Origin: Lojkania enalia
Lineage: Eukaryota; Ascomycota; Dothideomycetes; Pleosporales
Length of the DNA: 25,155 nt
Assembly (NCBI GenBank): GCA_010094045.1
Contig: ML986924.1
Location: 1-25,155, forward strand
Direction: 5' to 3'
This document shows, in pieces, positions 10,901-19,130 of this stretch (positions are counted from its first letter, which is position 1; every line of letters begins with the position of its first letter). The position numbers and the translations under genes are program-made. The notes beneath the pieces are model-generated. The model was not told the origin of the DNA, did no database searches, and saw only the letters and a program-made list of their open reading frames with translations.

Positions 10901-11890
10901 TATTATATAATTAATATATAGGGAATAGCTAAATTGTTTATTTAATAGATATACTATTTTAGCTATATATTTAAAACTATTATTTTAGACTAAGGACCTT
11001 AATTTATATCTAGTTTCTAGTCTAAATTCTATTATATTTTAAGCGTAAAGATTAAACTATCTACTATTTATTATAAAAAGACTAATAGATAAATAGAGAT
11101 TATAAATAAGTATATTAATTAGAGACTACGCCCTTTTATATCCTTCTACTAGAATAACTAGAGTTCTCTATTACCTATAATTAATTAAGTATAAGTAACT
11201 CTACTCTATATAACTATTAAAATATCTCTATATTAGATCCTATATAGATTTAAGCTCTATTAGAGTTAAGATTAGAAATATTCCGTTAATTCTATTACTA
11301 TAATAAACAAATTAAATTATAAGAACGCTTTAGCTCTAATAACTTATATATATATAGCCTAGGAAACTATAAAGGCTAATATTAAAAAGGCTTAGACTCG
11401 TATATAATCTATTATTAACTATTACTAGTAACTAATTAATTAGTAGATTAATAATATAGTCTATTTAAATACTAAGAATCTTACGGTCTAGAAATTAAAC
11501 TAAAAGCTATCTGATTAATAGGAGAGCTCTTTTAAAATACTAGAATAGATTAGAAACTTATACTATTTATAACTACTCTTAGAGTTAAAAATATATAATA
11601 TCTTTATACTAAACCTACTATATAAAAACTCCTAGAACCCTCTACTAGAATAAGAAGCTCTAAAACTACCTACTATTACTATTAAAAGGGTAGAAGAGTA
11701 GGAGGTTAAGGGAATACTAGCTAGTAAACTATATTATAAGACCCTTAAATACTGTATAAAATAGGTAGAATATAATCTTAACCCGATCTAGTATAAAGTC
11801 TTAAATTTTATAGGTTCGCTTTATAAGTTAAAAGCTTTTTATAATAAATATCTAAATTAGCTAGAACCTCTAAAAGTTCTAACTAAATAG
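8000..11890 (+). pseudogene. pol: pol pseudogene of element B (PR-RT-RNase H-IN-chromodomain)
   Basis: The protease triad is at 8132-8140 (D-I-S, from D-T-G/S) in FIDIST. RT spans about 8950-9500: LNILIYKNIYLI, FTKFNIYIVFNKIRID, and TYLDNILIY at 9443-9469, where the second Asp of LDD is now Asn. RNase H begins with ETNTSNRIVVRVLL at about 9889-9931 (TDAS in the family). Integrase shows FKDFSIDKSRYN after the first catalytic Asp (10808-10810, now Asn), VVINRLSK, the second Asp in LDXGPXFISSF (10988-10990), and the Glu at 11096-11098 (TNRXIEI). The spacing between the last two is 35 codons, as in DDE integrases. A chromodomain-like end follows at about 11735-11870 (YCIKXVEYNLNPIXYKV, then KLKAFYNKY). 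All defects are point changes of RIP type. Confidence 0.9.
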
Positions 11891-13040
11891 ATTAAAGTAT
11901 ATAAAAATAGTATAGAGAATATAGATTATCTAGTAGATAATAATATATAAGAGTTAAATAGTAGATTAGAAAACTAAATTATAGGTCTAAAATTACTCTT
12001 CTATAAAATTTAGAGGGTCTAATAGTAGGCTGTTAGATACCTCTCTAGTTCTTTTCTTCTCTACTCTTCTTCCCTTTTCTTTCCTCTAAACTCCTCTTAA
12101 ACTTCTTCTATTTTATCTTTAACTACCTAAAAGCGCCGCGATATTAGCTTAAAGGCTAGATATTAGAGCTTCTAGAGCTAAAATCTAATAGAGTAACTTA
12201 GTACTTTAGTAGAATAAAACTATTTAGATACTAGCCTTAAAAAGGCTAGCTTTCTAACTCTTTACAACCTGGGCTATAAATACTAGACTATAAGTAGATT
12301 CTAAAATAGCCTTAAAAGCTACTTTTTTATCCTTTTTATCTTCTATATATTAGGCTACTATCTATAGTTTAAGATAGCCGTAGAGGACTAGAAACTCTTT
12401 CTTATAGTAGGAGGGGATTTATAAGTATATTAGTAGTAAGTACTCTACTAATATTAGATGCGATTTATACGGGGTTGTACTTTTTATTTTATAAGGTATA
12501 ATACTCGTATTTTTTTAATCTTAGAGACTAAAAGATAAATATTATATACTATCTATAAGTAAGCGCGCGTATAGCCTAAAGGTAGATAATTTAAAAGGCT
12601 TTTAAAGAGGCTCTAGAAGGCGGGTAGAGTAGTATATTAATTAATTTTTTCTATAAGGCGTTAGTAATATTTTAATAATTAATAGTTTTAGGGACGTATA
12701 ATAATATATATAGAGTAGAAGTTATTATTTAATTAAGGAAGCTTAGTTAATAGTAACCTAGTAATATACTAAAGCTAGTAAACGCTTATTATTATACGCG
12801 ACGAAATTGTAATATTAATAAACTATTATAATAGTAGTTACTAGCTAATATATAGGTTAATTATACTTACTATAAAAACCTTACTTAATATTATATTAAT
12901 ATATAAATATATCTTTATAAGTAACTATATATATTAGCTCTTACTAATAAATATCTTAAAGAAATTTCTTTATCTAGAATCTATCTATAATAGTCCTAAT
13001 TCCCTTCTAAACTAGAATAGATAGGGACTATTAGCCTATA
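11891..13040. other. Long 3' region of element B
   Basis: Between the end of pol and the purine tract lie 1150 bases, long for a Ty3/gypsy 3' region. The part 12030-12230 is pyrimidine-rich on the plus strand and could encode a charged protein on the minus strand (see the separate entry) or a Ser/Pro-rich tail on the plus strand. The rest, 12480-13040, shows no convincing reading frame. A short inverted repeat (TAATAGTCC at about 12991 and GGACTATTA at 13024) could form a hairpin near the 3' end. Confidence 0.5.
12030..12235 (-). pseudogene. Possible antisense charged reading frame in the 3' region of B
   Basis: I do not recognise this product. On the minus strand, read from about 12235 to 12030, one frame gives SYSIRF, LAFKLISRRF, then KDKIEEV and FRGKKREEE followed by RRKELERYL, with stops at sites that could have been Gln or Trp. 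This is a basic-acidic, probably helical segment, comparable in style but not in sequence with the convergent frame of element A. The opposite strand also reads fairly well in a Ser/Thr/Pro-rich frame that could simply prolong pol, so the direction of coding is not settled. Confidence 0.28.
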
Positions 13041-13053
13041 AGAAGGGGGGTAG
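13041..13053 (+). promoter_or_regulatory. Polypurine tract of element B
   Basis: The purine run AGAAGGGGGG followed by TAG immediately precedes the 3' LTR at 13054. This is the position and composition of the plus-strand primer for retrotransposon reverse transcription. The G run survived because it contains no TG/CA dinucleotide, the preferred RIP target. Confidence 0.85.
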
Positions 13054-13332
13054 TATAATAATACGAAGAAATCGTTTTATAAAAAGCTTTATATATAACC
13101 TTATTTTAAAGCTTTTCGCTTATCTTATTCTACCTCTAGCTCTACTTCTTTTCCCTTCCGTATATAGTTATATACTCTCTTATAAGTAGCTTAGTAGTTC
13201 TTCTATATCCTTTTATATATAGCTTATAGGTATTAATAGAATTCTTAGGTCTCTAAACCCTTATATACTTCCATATACCTCTAAGTAGATTTGTACCGTA
13301 TTTAGACCTATTATCTTATCTACGCTATTATA
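13054..13332 (+). repeat. 3' LTR of element B (279 bp)
   Basis: It aligns end to end with 6143-6421 without gaps, starting TATAATAATA and ending CGCTATTATA. RIP-type changes differ between the two LTRs, so each was mutated at partly different sites. This copy keeps slightly more original bases: about 39 differences from the un-RIPed LTR at 24971-25155 over 185 aligned bases, against 44 for the 5' LTR. Confidence 0.95.
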
Positions 13333-13337
13333 TATCT
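13333..13337 (+). repeat. Target site duplication of element B, right copy (TATCT)
   Basis: An exact repeat of 6138-6142 directly after the 3' LTR; element A1 resumes at 13338. Confidence 0.9.
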
Positions 13338-13979
13338 ATTTTTAGTTATACTTCTAGCTTTATTTTAATACTTTTATATATCTAGTAATTATTCTAGTAA
13401 TAGCTAGCCTAATCTTTTTCGCAGCTGTTTTTATAGGGTAGTATATATTTCCCTTTCTTACCCTTTACTAGTTCTATAGAGTAGCTTTAATATATTTCTT
13501 ATATATTCTCGAATATTTCTTCGTTTATAACTTTTTCTACTAATTTTACTATAGCTTTTAATACGCTCTAGCTATCTTAGATTATTACTTCCTTAAATAG
13601 TATATTCTAATATTTTTAGAAGTATAATTTTACCTAATATATTTTATTATAAATCTAATACTTCTTTTACTTTATTCTCTCTAGGATTATTATACTATTA
13701 AGTTTTAGTATACCTAGTAGGTATTTCATATATTTAATAACTACTACTACCTTTCTTAGCTATAGCTAATAATTACTCTCTTTTTTTACTAAATAGTATA
13801 TTCTGTATCTATTATCTATATAATATATCTAGTACTATATTAATTATTAGTATCTATTAGTAGGTTATATAGTTATTATTCTAGCTTCTTTCTTCTTATT
13901 TAAATATTCTTTTATATAGTACTCTTTTTATCTATATAGAAGATACACTCCCTCTTAAAATCTTTCTTTCTTAAGATTG

Positions 13980-14660
13980 CTTATCCTTAATTATTAGTAG
14001 TTCTTTCTCTTATCCTTTTCAACTTTTCCTAGAACTATTAGATTACTATCTTATAGTACTATCTTACTTTCCTTTTTAGTTGGTATAAATACTTATAGCT
14101 AAGATTGTTTTTCTATTTCTCGCTTATATTAACGGTTGTTAATCTTAACTACTAATTTAATTATTTCTAATAGCTCTATTAGCCTTTCTTCTCTAGCTAA
14201 ATCGTCCTTAATCTTATCTTTAAGCCTTTTATAGAAGATTTCTACTAATACGCTATTATTCTATTCTAGTCTAGTACTAAGTCTTTAGAACTTTATAGTA
14301 TAATCTATTACTCTCTTAGTCTAGGTTAGCCTTAATAATTTCCTTTATATTTTCTATTCTATATCTACTTCTCTAAAAATATTTTAGACCTTATTTTTAA
14401 ATTCTTTCCAACTCTTAAAGAGTTTATCTATAGATTTTCTAGTCTTTATTATATTACCTCTATTCTCTAGCTAATTAGCTATAAATAGTTTAGCTTATAC
14501 TAGTAGTATCTCTTCTATATTTATTATTATAGCTAAGATCTTATCTTTATCTAGAAAGAAGGTTATACTGTTAAACTTAAAGTATAGTTCTATTAATATA
14601 AGAAAGAGGTTAATATATTCTTTCTTACTATTAAACTTCTTTAGTAAAACTATTTTAGCT
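13980..14660 (-). pseudogene. gag: gag pseudogene of element A1
   Basis: Read leftward, this is the capsid domain of a Ty3/gypsy Gag. From about 14640 it reads FNSKKEYINLFLILIELYF, then FLDKDKILA, ENRGN, KSWKEFKNKV, RLTXTKRVIDYTIKF, RLSTRLE, EIFYKRLKDKIKDDLA and EERLIELLEIIKL. These are the recognisable blocks of the retrotransposon gag family (including the FY-GL-IKD block). The frame is continuous apart from TAG/TAA at expected Gln/Trp codons. A zinc knuckle should follow near 13930-13980 but I could not place its ligands with confidence. The gag start lies somewhere between 14660 and the LTR at 14869. The link to pol is broken by the insertion of element B. Confidence 0.82.
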
Positions 14661-14868
14661 TATACTTATTATTTAGTTTTAGCTAGATTAACTTTAACTA
14701 TAGCTAGCTTATATAATATCTATATAATATAGGTCTCTTATTTCTATACTTCTTATACTATAACTTCTTTTAGGGCTTACAGCCTTTAGGTTATTATAAC
14801 TTAACTTTATAATATAATAGACATCTTTAGATAGTTCTTATTCTCTTGATATTAGGTAGTTATTATAT

Positions 14869-15404
14869 TACTAACCTATATACTACTAGTATATATAATA
14901 ACTACTATTATAGTCGTATATATACCGGGGCCTTATTTATATTAGATTAGTTAGAGGTAGTAGCTTTAATAAAGAGAGAGTATTAGGTTCGCCGGTTCTT
15001 TAAATATAATAAGTATATTTAGAAGTCTAATAGAGTAATAAGATAAATTTACGAGAATAATTATATAGAATCTAATCTACTAAAAAGATCTTCTATTTTA
15101 TATAGTTATATTTAAGACTACTAAGCCTAGCTTATTAGATTTATTAGGTCTATTAGGTCTAATCTACTATATCCAATACTTCTACTATTATTATATATAT
15201 AGGTTATACTATACTTTATTATCTAACTAATTATCTTCTTAGTTCCTACAGTCCTACTACTTACTATCTAATAACTAGTTTTTAATATACTTCTACCTAT
15301 TATTATATTATTAGTTCTTATCTAAATCAACCTATTTAGTAGCTAATATTAGATTAAGCCCTAGCTATAGAGGTAGTACCTCTTAGCATTCTATATTTAT
15401 AACA
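14869..15404 (-). repeat. 5' LTR of element A1 (536 bp)
   Basis: It matches 17789-18327 over its whole length and 24689-24970 over its left half. On the minus strand it begins TGTTATAAATATAG (15404 leftward) and ends GGTTAGTA, from GGTTAGCA if RIP-converted. The right boundary is where A1 and A2 stop matching (15404/18327); the left is where 14869 and 17789 stop matching. The A1 copy holds slightly more intact CA (for example at 15402-15404) than the others. Five bases right of it, CTTAA, would be the target duplication; its partner is off-window. Confidence 0.88.
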
Positions 15405-16501
15405 CTTAACCAGCTTAATACTACTATAGTAACTATAGTAAGACTAGATATAACGCTTATACGTACTAAAAGGATAGTAGGGAAAATTCTAAATTAGATA
15501 AAAGTATATTATATATAGAATTTCTTATTAGTATTAAGTAAATTAACTTTTTATATATAGTATTTATTATACTAAGAAAAAGTAGCTGCTTCGATAGTTT
15601 AGCTACTTCAATAGTAGAATATATTATTATTTATATTACTTTAACTATTTTTATATTTCTCGTCTATTTTTTCTATATTATCTTTTTTTATAATATTATC
15701 TTCTTTTTTATTTTATTTTCTATTTCTTTCTTCTTTATTTTATTATAATATATATTAATAAAATTACTAAAAATTTTCTCTATTATATATTTCTCTTTAT
15801 TTTACTAATATTATATTAACTTATTTTACTTTAAATTTCTATATATTTTAATAGAATTTTTTTTTATATTATTTTTTTTCTAGAATTTTAAATTATACTA
15901 CTACTTTTTATTTTATCTAATTTAATTTAGAAATAAATATTCTAAAATATATTTTCTTTTATCTATCTTAATTTATTAATCTCTTTTATAGTACTTTCTA
16001 AAAATATTAATAAATTCTTTTATTTAATTATAAAAGAATTACTTTATTTATTTTTTAACCTCTTTTTTTTTAAAAAATCTACTATATTATTACTTTATTT
16101 TTAATTTCTACCTACTTTCTATTTATTCTATATACCTTACTATATCTATTCTTATTATTCTATTTTATATTCTCCTATATAAAGAGTATAATTTAAATAC
16201 TAACTACTATTATATTACTAAAATACTTCTTCTAAATTTATTAAAAGTATTTTTTCTCTAACTACTTTATATATACCTTTTAATCTCTACTAAGTTCTCT
16301 TAAGTAACTATACTATTAGATTATCTAAGCTCTCTTTTTAACCTCTATTATTACTTAAGCTAGTAGTACTATTATATTTAGCTACTAATATTAATTATTT
16401 ATATCTAATCTAGTTATATAGTATTTTTAACTAATTTAATATTACTAGTAGTTATAACTTACTCTTCTTTATATATTCTTATCGAAAATCTATCTAGCTT
16501 A
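15405..16501. other. AT-rich spacer between A1 and the DNA transposon
   Basis: About 1.1 kb without a recognisable gene. The first 200 bases are of moderate composition and contain a 17-base tandem duplication at 15583-15616. From about 15620 to 16450 it is extremely AT- and pyrimidine-rich on the plus strand, nearly free of CA and TG, and looks like a very old repeat or RIP spread from the neighbours. I see no domain on either strand. Confidence 0.6.
15583..15616 (+). repeat. 17-bp tandem direct repeat, two units
   Basis: TAGCTGCTTCGATAGTT (15583-15599) is followed directly by TAGCTACTTCAATAGTA (15600-15616). The units differ at three positions, two of them G to A in the second unit, as RIP would cause. 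No function is apparent. Confidence 0.7.
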
Positions 16502-16532
16502 ACGTAGTTTATAAGCGAGCTGTTAGTATAAG
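16502..16532 (+). repeat. Left terminal inverted repeat of the DNA transposon
   Basis: Perfect inverse of 17617-17647. A 17-base unit, TATAAGCGAGCTGTTAG (16510-16526), is repeated directly at 16527-16543 with RIP-like changes and runs past the perfect TIR. This is probably a doubled transposase-binding site. Confidence 0.9.
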
Positions 16533-16679
16533 CGAGCTATTACCTTACTAAACTTTTAACGGCCTACCTAGATTAATATATAATAGCTTAATATAGTAAC
16601 GTATAATTAACCTATAAAGAATTATAAATTATTCTTATAATCTTAGCTATTGATTAAGGTTAAGTTTTAACTAAGAATA

Positions 16680-17500
16680 GTGCTGTAACAACTTTTCGCT
16701 ACCATTAAAGTACTCTCTACTTTTAATACGCTGAAATAGCTGCGCGATACAATTATAAGCCAAATTTAAAGAAGCTTATAAAGACTGAAGAGGAGGTACT
16801 TATTAGCTATATCCTTAATTAGGATTTACGAGGATTTCCGCCTATAATTAACAGCGTACGAGCTATAGTAAATAGACTATTAGCTAAGTATAGTACTAAG
16901 ATTTCAGCCTTAGTACGCGATTATATCAACTATATTAATAAGACTACCTTCCTTCCAGCCTTTAAAGCAGCCTATAATCGATTAATTATAGAAGCTAATA
17001 TCCACGTAAGCTTTCGAGGCGGTACTATTAAAGCTTAATATTAAGCTACGTATACTAATACTACCTATACTAAAGACTACCCTTTAAAAAGCTAAAACAC
17101 CTAGTAACGCGCGCGAACTAGAGGCTTAATTAATAATAATTTGTAGTAGGATTTAGTAATATTAAGATTTATTACCTACGTTAATTATCGCAGCCTTTAA
17201 TTAGCTTTAAAAGAGTACTATAATAATAATATATTCGATCGCGCTGATAGCTAATTAAATTAAAAGCTTTAAGTAAGTAAACGAGGCAGTAATAAAGTAA
17301 AAACAACAGAAAAGAAAGTAATTATAGAAGTAGGGGATTCTAATAAAGGCTATAGGTGAGGATATAATTAATTAAAATAACGTTGAGGGGTAGATTAATA
17401 AGGAAATTTGTAATTAGAGTACTCAGCTATAAAAGAGTAGCTAGCCTTAATGGAGCTGCAGGCGTTGTAAACAGCCTAGCTGTAATACTTAAACGTGCTA
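16680..17500 (+). pseudogene. Transposase pseudogene (HTH and C-terminal zinc knuckle, DDE core missing)
   Basis: This is the relic of a pogo/Fot1-like transposase, the DNA-binding and strand-transfer enzyme of the element. From 16757 one frame reads KPNLKKLIKTEEEVL, then a stop in the LDLRG-type motif, GFPPIINSVRAIVNRLLAKY and, further on, FKAAYNRLIIEANI. This is the Tc5/CENP-B-type helix-turn-helix region. Shortly after, in another frame, comes the C-terminal part: KTPSNARELEA (17094-17126) and, in the same frame, CRRCKQPSCNTXTC (17457-17498), a CX2CX4CX4C knuckle with Cys where relatives have His. The catalytic DDE domain of some 200 residues that belongs between them is absent; with the change of frame this indicates an internal deletion near 17040-17090. 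No start codon could be fixed. Confidence 0.72.
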
Positions 17501-17616
17501 AATTAATAGTATAGGTGTTAAATAATCTAATAGACTATTACTTGTTATAGTATATATATATATAGTTAATAATTATCGTAATTAAATCGTTCGAATCTTA
17601 GTAGGGTGACAGCTTA

Positions 17617-17647
17617 CTTATACTAACAGCTCGCTTATAAACTACGT
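17617..17647 (-). repeat. Right terminal inverted repeat of the DNA transposon
   Basis: Perfect inverse of 16502-16532, followed by TA. The doubled 17-base unit is also present inside it, in inverse orientation, with the inner unit altered (17600-17616). Confidence 0.9.
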
Positions 17648-17788
17648 TAACCCTATTTATTCTAGACTATATTATATACTATATTATCTTATACCTCTAC
17701 TATTCTTCTATCTCTACTTTTTCTATTATCTAGTATATTATATATCCTTTATATAGCTCTTCTAGTACCTCTTAAACCTACTACTTAT

Positions 17789-18327
17789 TACTAACCTATA
17801 TACTACTAGTACATATAATAACTATTATTATAGTTGTATATATATTAGAGCCTTATTTATATTAGATTAGTTAGAAGTAGTAACTTTAGTAAAAAGAGAA
17901 TAGTAGGATTATCTAGTTCTTTAAATATAATAAATATATTCTTAGATGTCTAATATAGTAATAAAATAAATTTATAAGAATAACTATATAAGATTTAATC
18001 TTCTAAGAAAATCTTCTATTTTATATAGTTAAGTCTAAAACTATTAAGCCTAGCTTATTAAGTCTATTAAACCTATTAGATCTATTCTACTATACTTAAT
18101 ACTTCTACTATTTTTATATATATAGGTTGTACTATACCTTATTATCTAGTTAATTATCTTTCTAGTTTCTATAGTTCTACTACTTACTATCGAATAATTA
18201 GTTCTTAATATACTTCTACCTATTATTATCTTATTAGTCTTTATTTAAGTTAATCTATATAGTAGCTAATATTTGACTAAATTCTAGCTATAAAAATAGT
18301 ACTTTTTAGTATTCTATATTTATAATA
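17789..18327 (-). repeat. 3' LTR of element A2 (539 bp)
   Basis: It is a near full-length match to 14869-15404. The right boundary TATAATA corresponds to TATAACA at 15398-15404, so the minus-strand start TG has become TA. The candidate target duplication on the left is CTTAT (17784-17788); the other copy is beyond the window. Confidence 0.88.
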
Positions 18328-18342
18328 TCTACTCTCTTTTTT
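18328..18342 (-). promoter_or_regulatory. Polypurine tract of element A2
   Basis: On the minus strand the bases directly before the 3' LTR read AAAAAAGAGAGTAGA, an almost pure purine run in the position of the plus-strand primer. Confidence 0.7.
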
Positions 18343-18846
18343 ATAGGTTTATCCCGAAGCTTTTTAATTTATTATTTTATCTATTCTATTTAAGTATAGT
18401 ATTCTACTATTCTTAATAGCTTATTTTAGCTTCTAATATATTTTATATAGATGTATTATAATACTATATCTATATTTTTCTATTTTAGGGTTAGTATTTT
18501 ATATATTCTAGTAGGTTCTATTTAACTTATAAGTATAACCCTTTTCTTCTTTTTTTTTCTTTTTTACTATATTAAAGGTTTAATACGAAATACTTCTATC
18601 TATAATTATTATACTAGTTACTTAATTCTTTTACTAGACTTTATAATAGATCTATCTTACTATTATTTAAACTATTAGTCTATAAACCGTAACTATTATA
18701 ATAATACTACTCTTTCTTCTATATATAGAGAATATTTTTCTTAGAGTTTGTCCTATAATCTTTTTCTAACTAAGAGTACCTTTCGCTACTTTCTAGTAAA
18801 TATATTAAAGGCTTATAAGAAATCTACCTCTACTTATTAAGATTTT
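18343..18846. other. 3' untranslated region of element A2
   Basis: About 500 bases between the polypurine tract and the convergent reading frame, rich in pyrimidines on the plus strand, without a convincing protein on either strand. If the convergent frame is a real gene, its promoter should be here. In A1 the matching region is replaced by element C from 1632 leftward. Confidence 0.5.
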
Positions 18847-19130
18847 ATAACTACTAAAAAAGAGGAGATTTATTATTTTAAAGAATCTGCGTATTATTAT
18901 TATACAGCTCTTTCTTATCTAAAACGCGTTAAAAAATATATCTATTTACTAGAAGAGTATAGTTTAGATCTTAGGAAATAAGAGGTAAAGTTAATAGAAG
19001 AGTAAGAGAAGTTGGAGAAAGAGGAGAGGAGGTCTACTAAGTCTAAGGTACCCTCTACTATTATTCTAAGTTCTATATAAGAGGCTTCTTTTATATTACT
19101 ACTACTATTATTTTCTAACTAGACTTTACT
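18847..19130 (+). pseudogene. Convergent Lys/Glu-rich reading frame downstream of pol in A2
   Basis: Counterpart of 1800-2090 in A1, starting at ATA (18847; ATG before RIP). It reads TKKEEIYYFKESAYYY, YLLEEYSLDLRK and EKLEKEERRSTKSK, with stops at Gln-type codons. Codon-by-codon comparison with A1 shows no gap over about 95 codons, and most differences are C/T or G/A. Some positions are better preserved here (TGG at 19189-19191, CGC at 18931-18933). No known family is recognised; a coiled coil is likely from the heptad-like Leu/Ile and charge pattern. It ends close to, or overlaps, the end of the minus-strand chromodomain, so the two genes converge. Confidence 0.45.

Larger units (their letters stand above)
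6143..13332 (+). mobile_element. Element B: complete, RIP-killed Ty3/gypsy retrotransposon inserted in A1
   Basis: The element is 7190 bases with two LTRs of identical length (279 bases), a 5-base duplication of the target, gag with a zinc knuckle, a pol in the order PR, RT, RNase H, IN, chromodomain-like tail, and a polypurine tract just before the 3' LTR. It sits head-to-head inside A1, which reads the other way. RIP has hit both LTRs and all coding parts, and frames contain many TAG/TAA at Gln and Trp positions, so it cannot encode its own mobility. An un-RIPed LTR of the same family is present at 24971-25155. Confidence 0.93.
1633..15404 (-). mobile_element. Element A1: chromodomain Ty3/gypsy retrotransposon, interrupted by element B
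   Basis: A1 occupies 1633-6142 and 13338-15404 and is read right to left: 5' LTR, gag, then PR-RT-RNase H-IN-chromodomain. The intervening 6143-13337 is element B plus one copy of its target duplication. Joining 6131-6142 to 13338 onward reproduces the continuous sequence of the second copy A2 at 23150-23175 with two transitions in 26 bases. The A1 3' LTR is not in the window: the left end runs into element C, which probably inserted there. The stretch 1633-1726 aligns only loosely with A2, so its assignment to A1 is tentative. Confidence 0.85.
16502..17647 (+). mobile_element. Pogo/Fot1-like (Tc1/mariner superfamily) DNA transposon, internally deleted
   Basis: The element is 1146 bases with 31-base terminal inverted repeats that match perfectly (16502-16532 and 17617-17647, starting ACGTAGTTTATAAGCGAGC). 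It is flanked by TA on both sides (16500-16501 and 17648-17649), the target duplication of the Tc1/mariner superfamily. It encodes relics of a pogo/Fot1-type transposase but is shorter than the 1.8-2 kb usual for autonomous members. It sits in the spacer between the two A copies and is less affected by RIP than they are, keeping many CA and TG dinucleotides. Confidence 0.88.

Noticed and set aside
7090..11890. Suppressed-stop or recoded genes (alternative genetic code)
   Set aside because: The many in-frame TAA/TAG fall where the families have Gln or Trp, and the zinc-knuckle and catalytic residues are mutated in the same C to T / G to A way. RIP explains this without recoding.
12250..12480. 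Host gene in the 3' region of element B
   Set aside because: Short frames on both strands are broken and match no family I recognise; the span lies between the element's pol and its polypurine tract, so it belongs to the element.
12990..13033. Hairpin as a structured RNA or terminator in element B
   Set aside because: Arms of only about nine bases with a loop of some 25, not rare in such AT-rich sequence; mentioned only in the description of the 3' region.
13930..13990. CCHC zinc knuckle of the A1 gag
   Set aside because: I tried all three minus-strand frames here and at 23750-23830 in A2; no CX2CX4HX4C spacing fits after allowing for RIP changes, so I do not claim it.
14869..15404. Separate gene or non-coding RNA repeated three times
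   Set aside because: Its position at the ends of element A, TG-type start and neighbouring purine tract show that it is the LTR.
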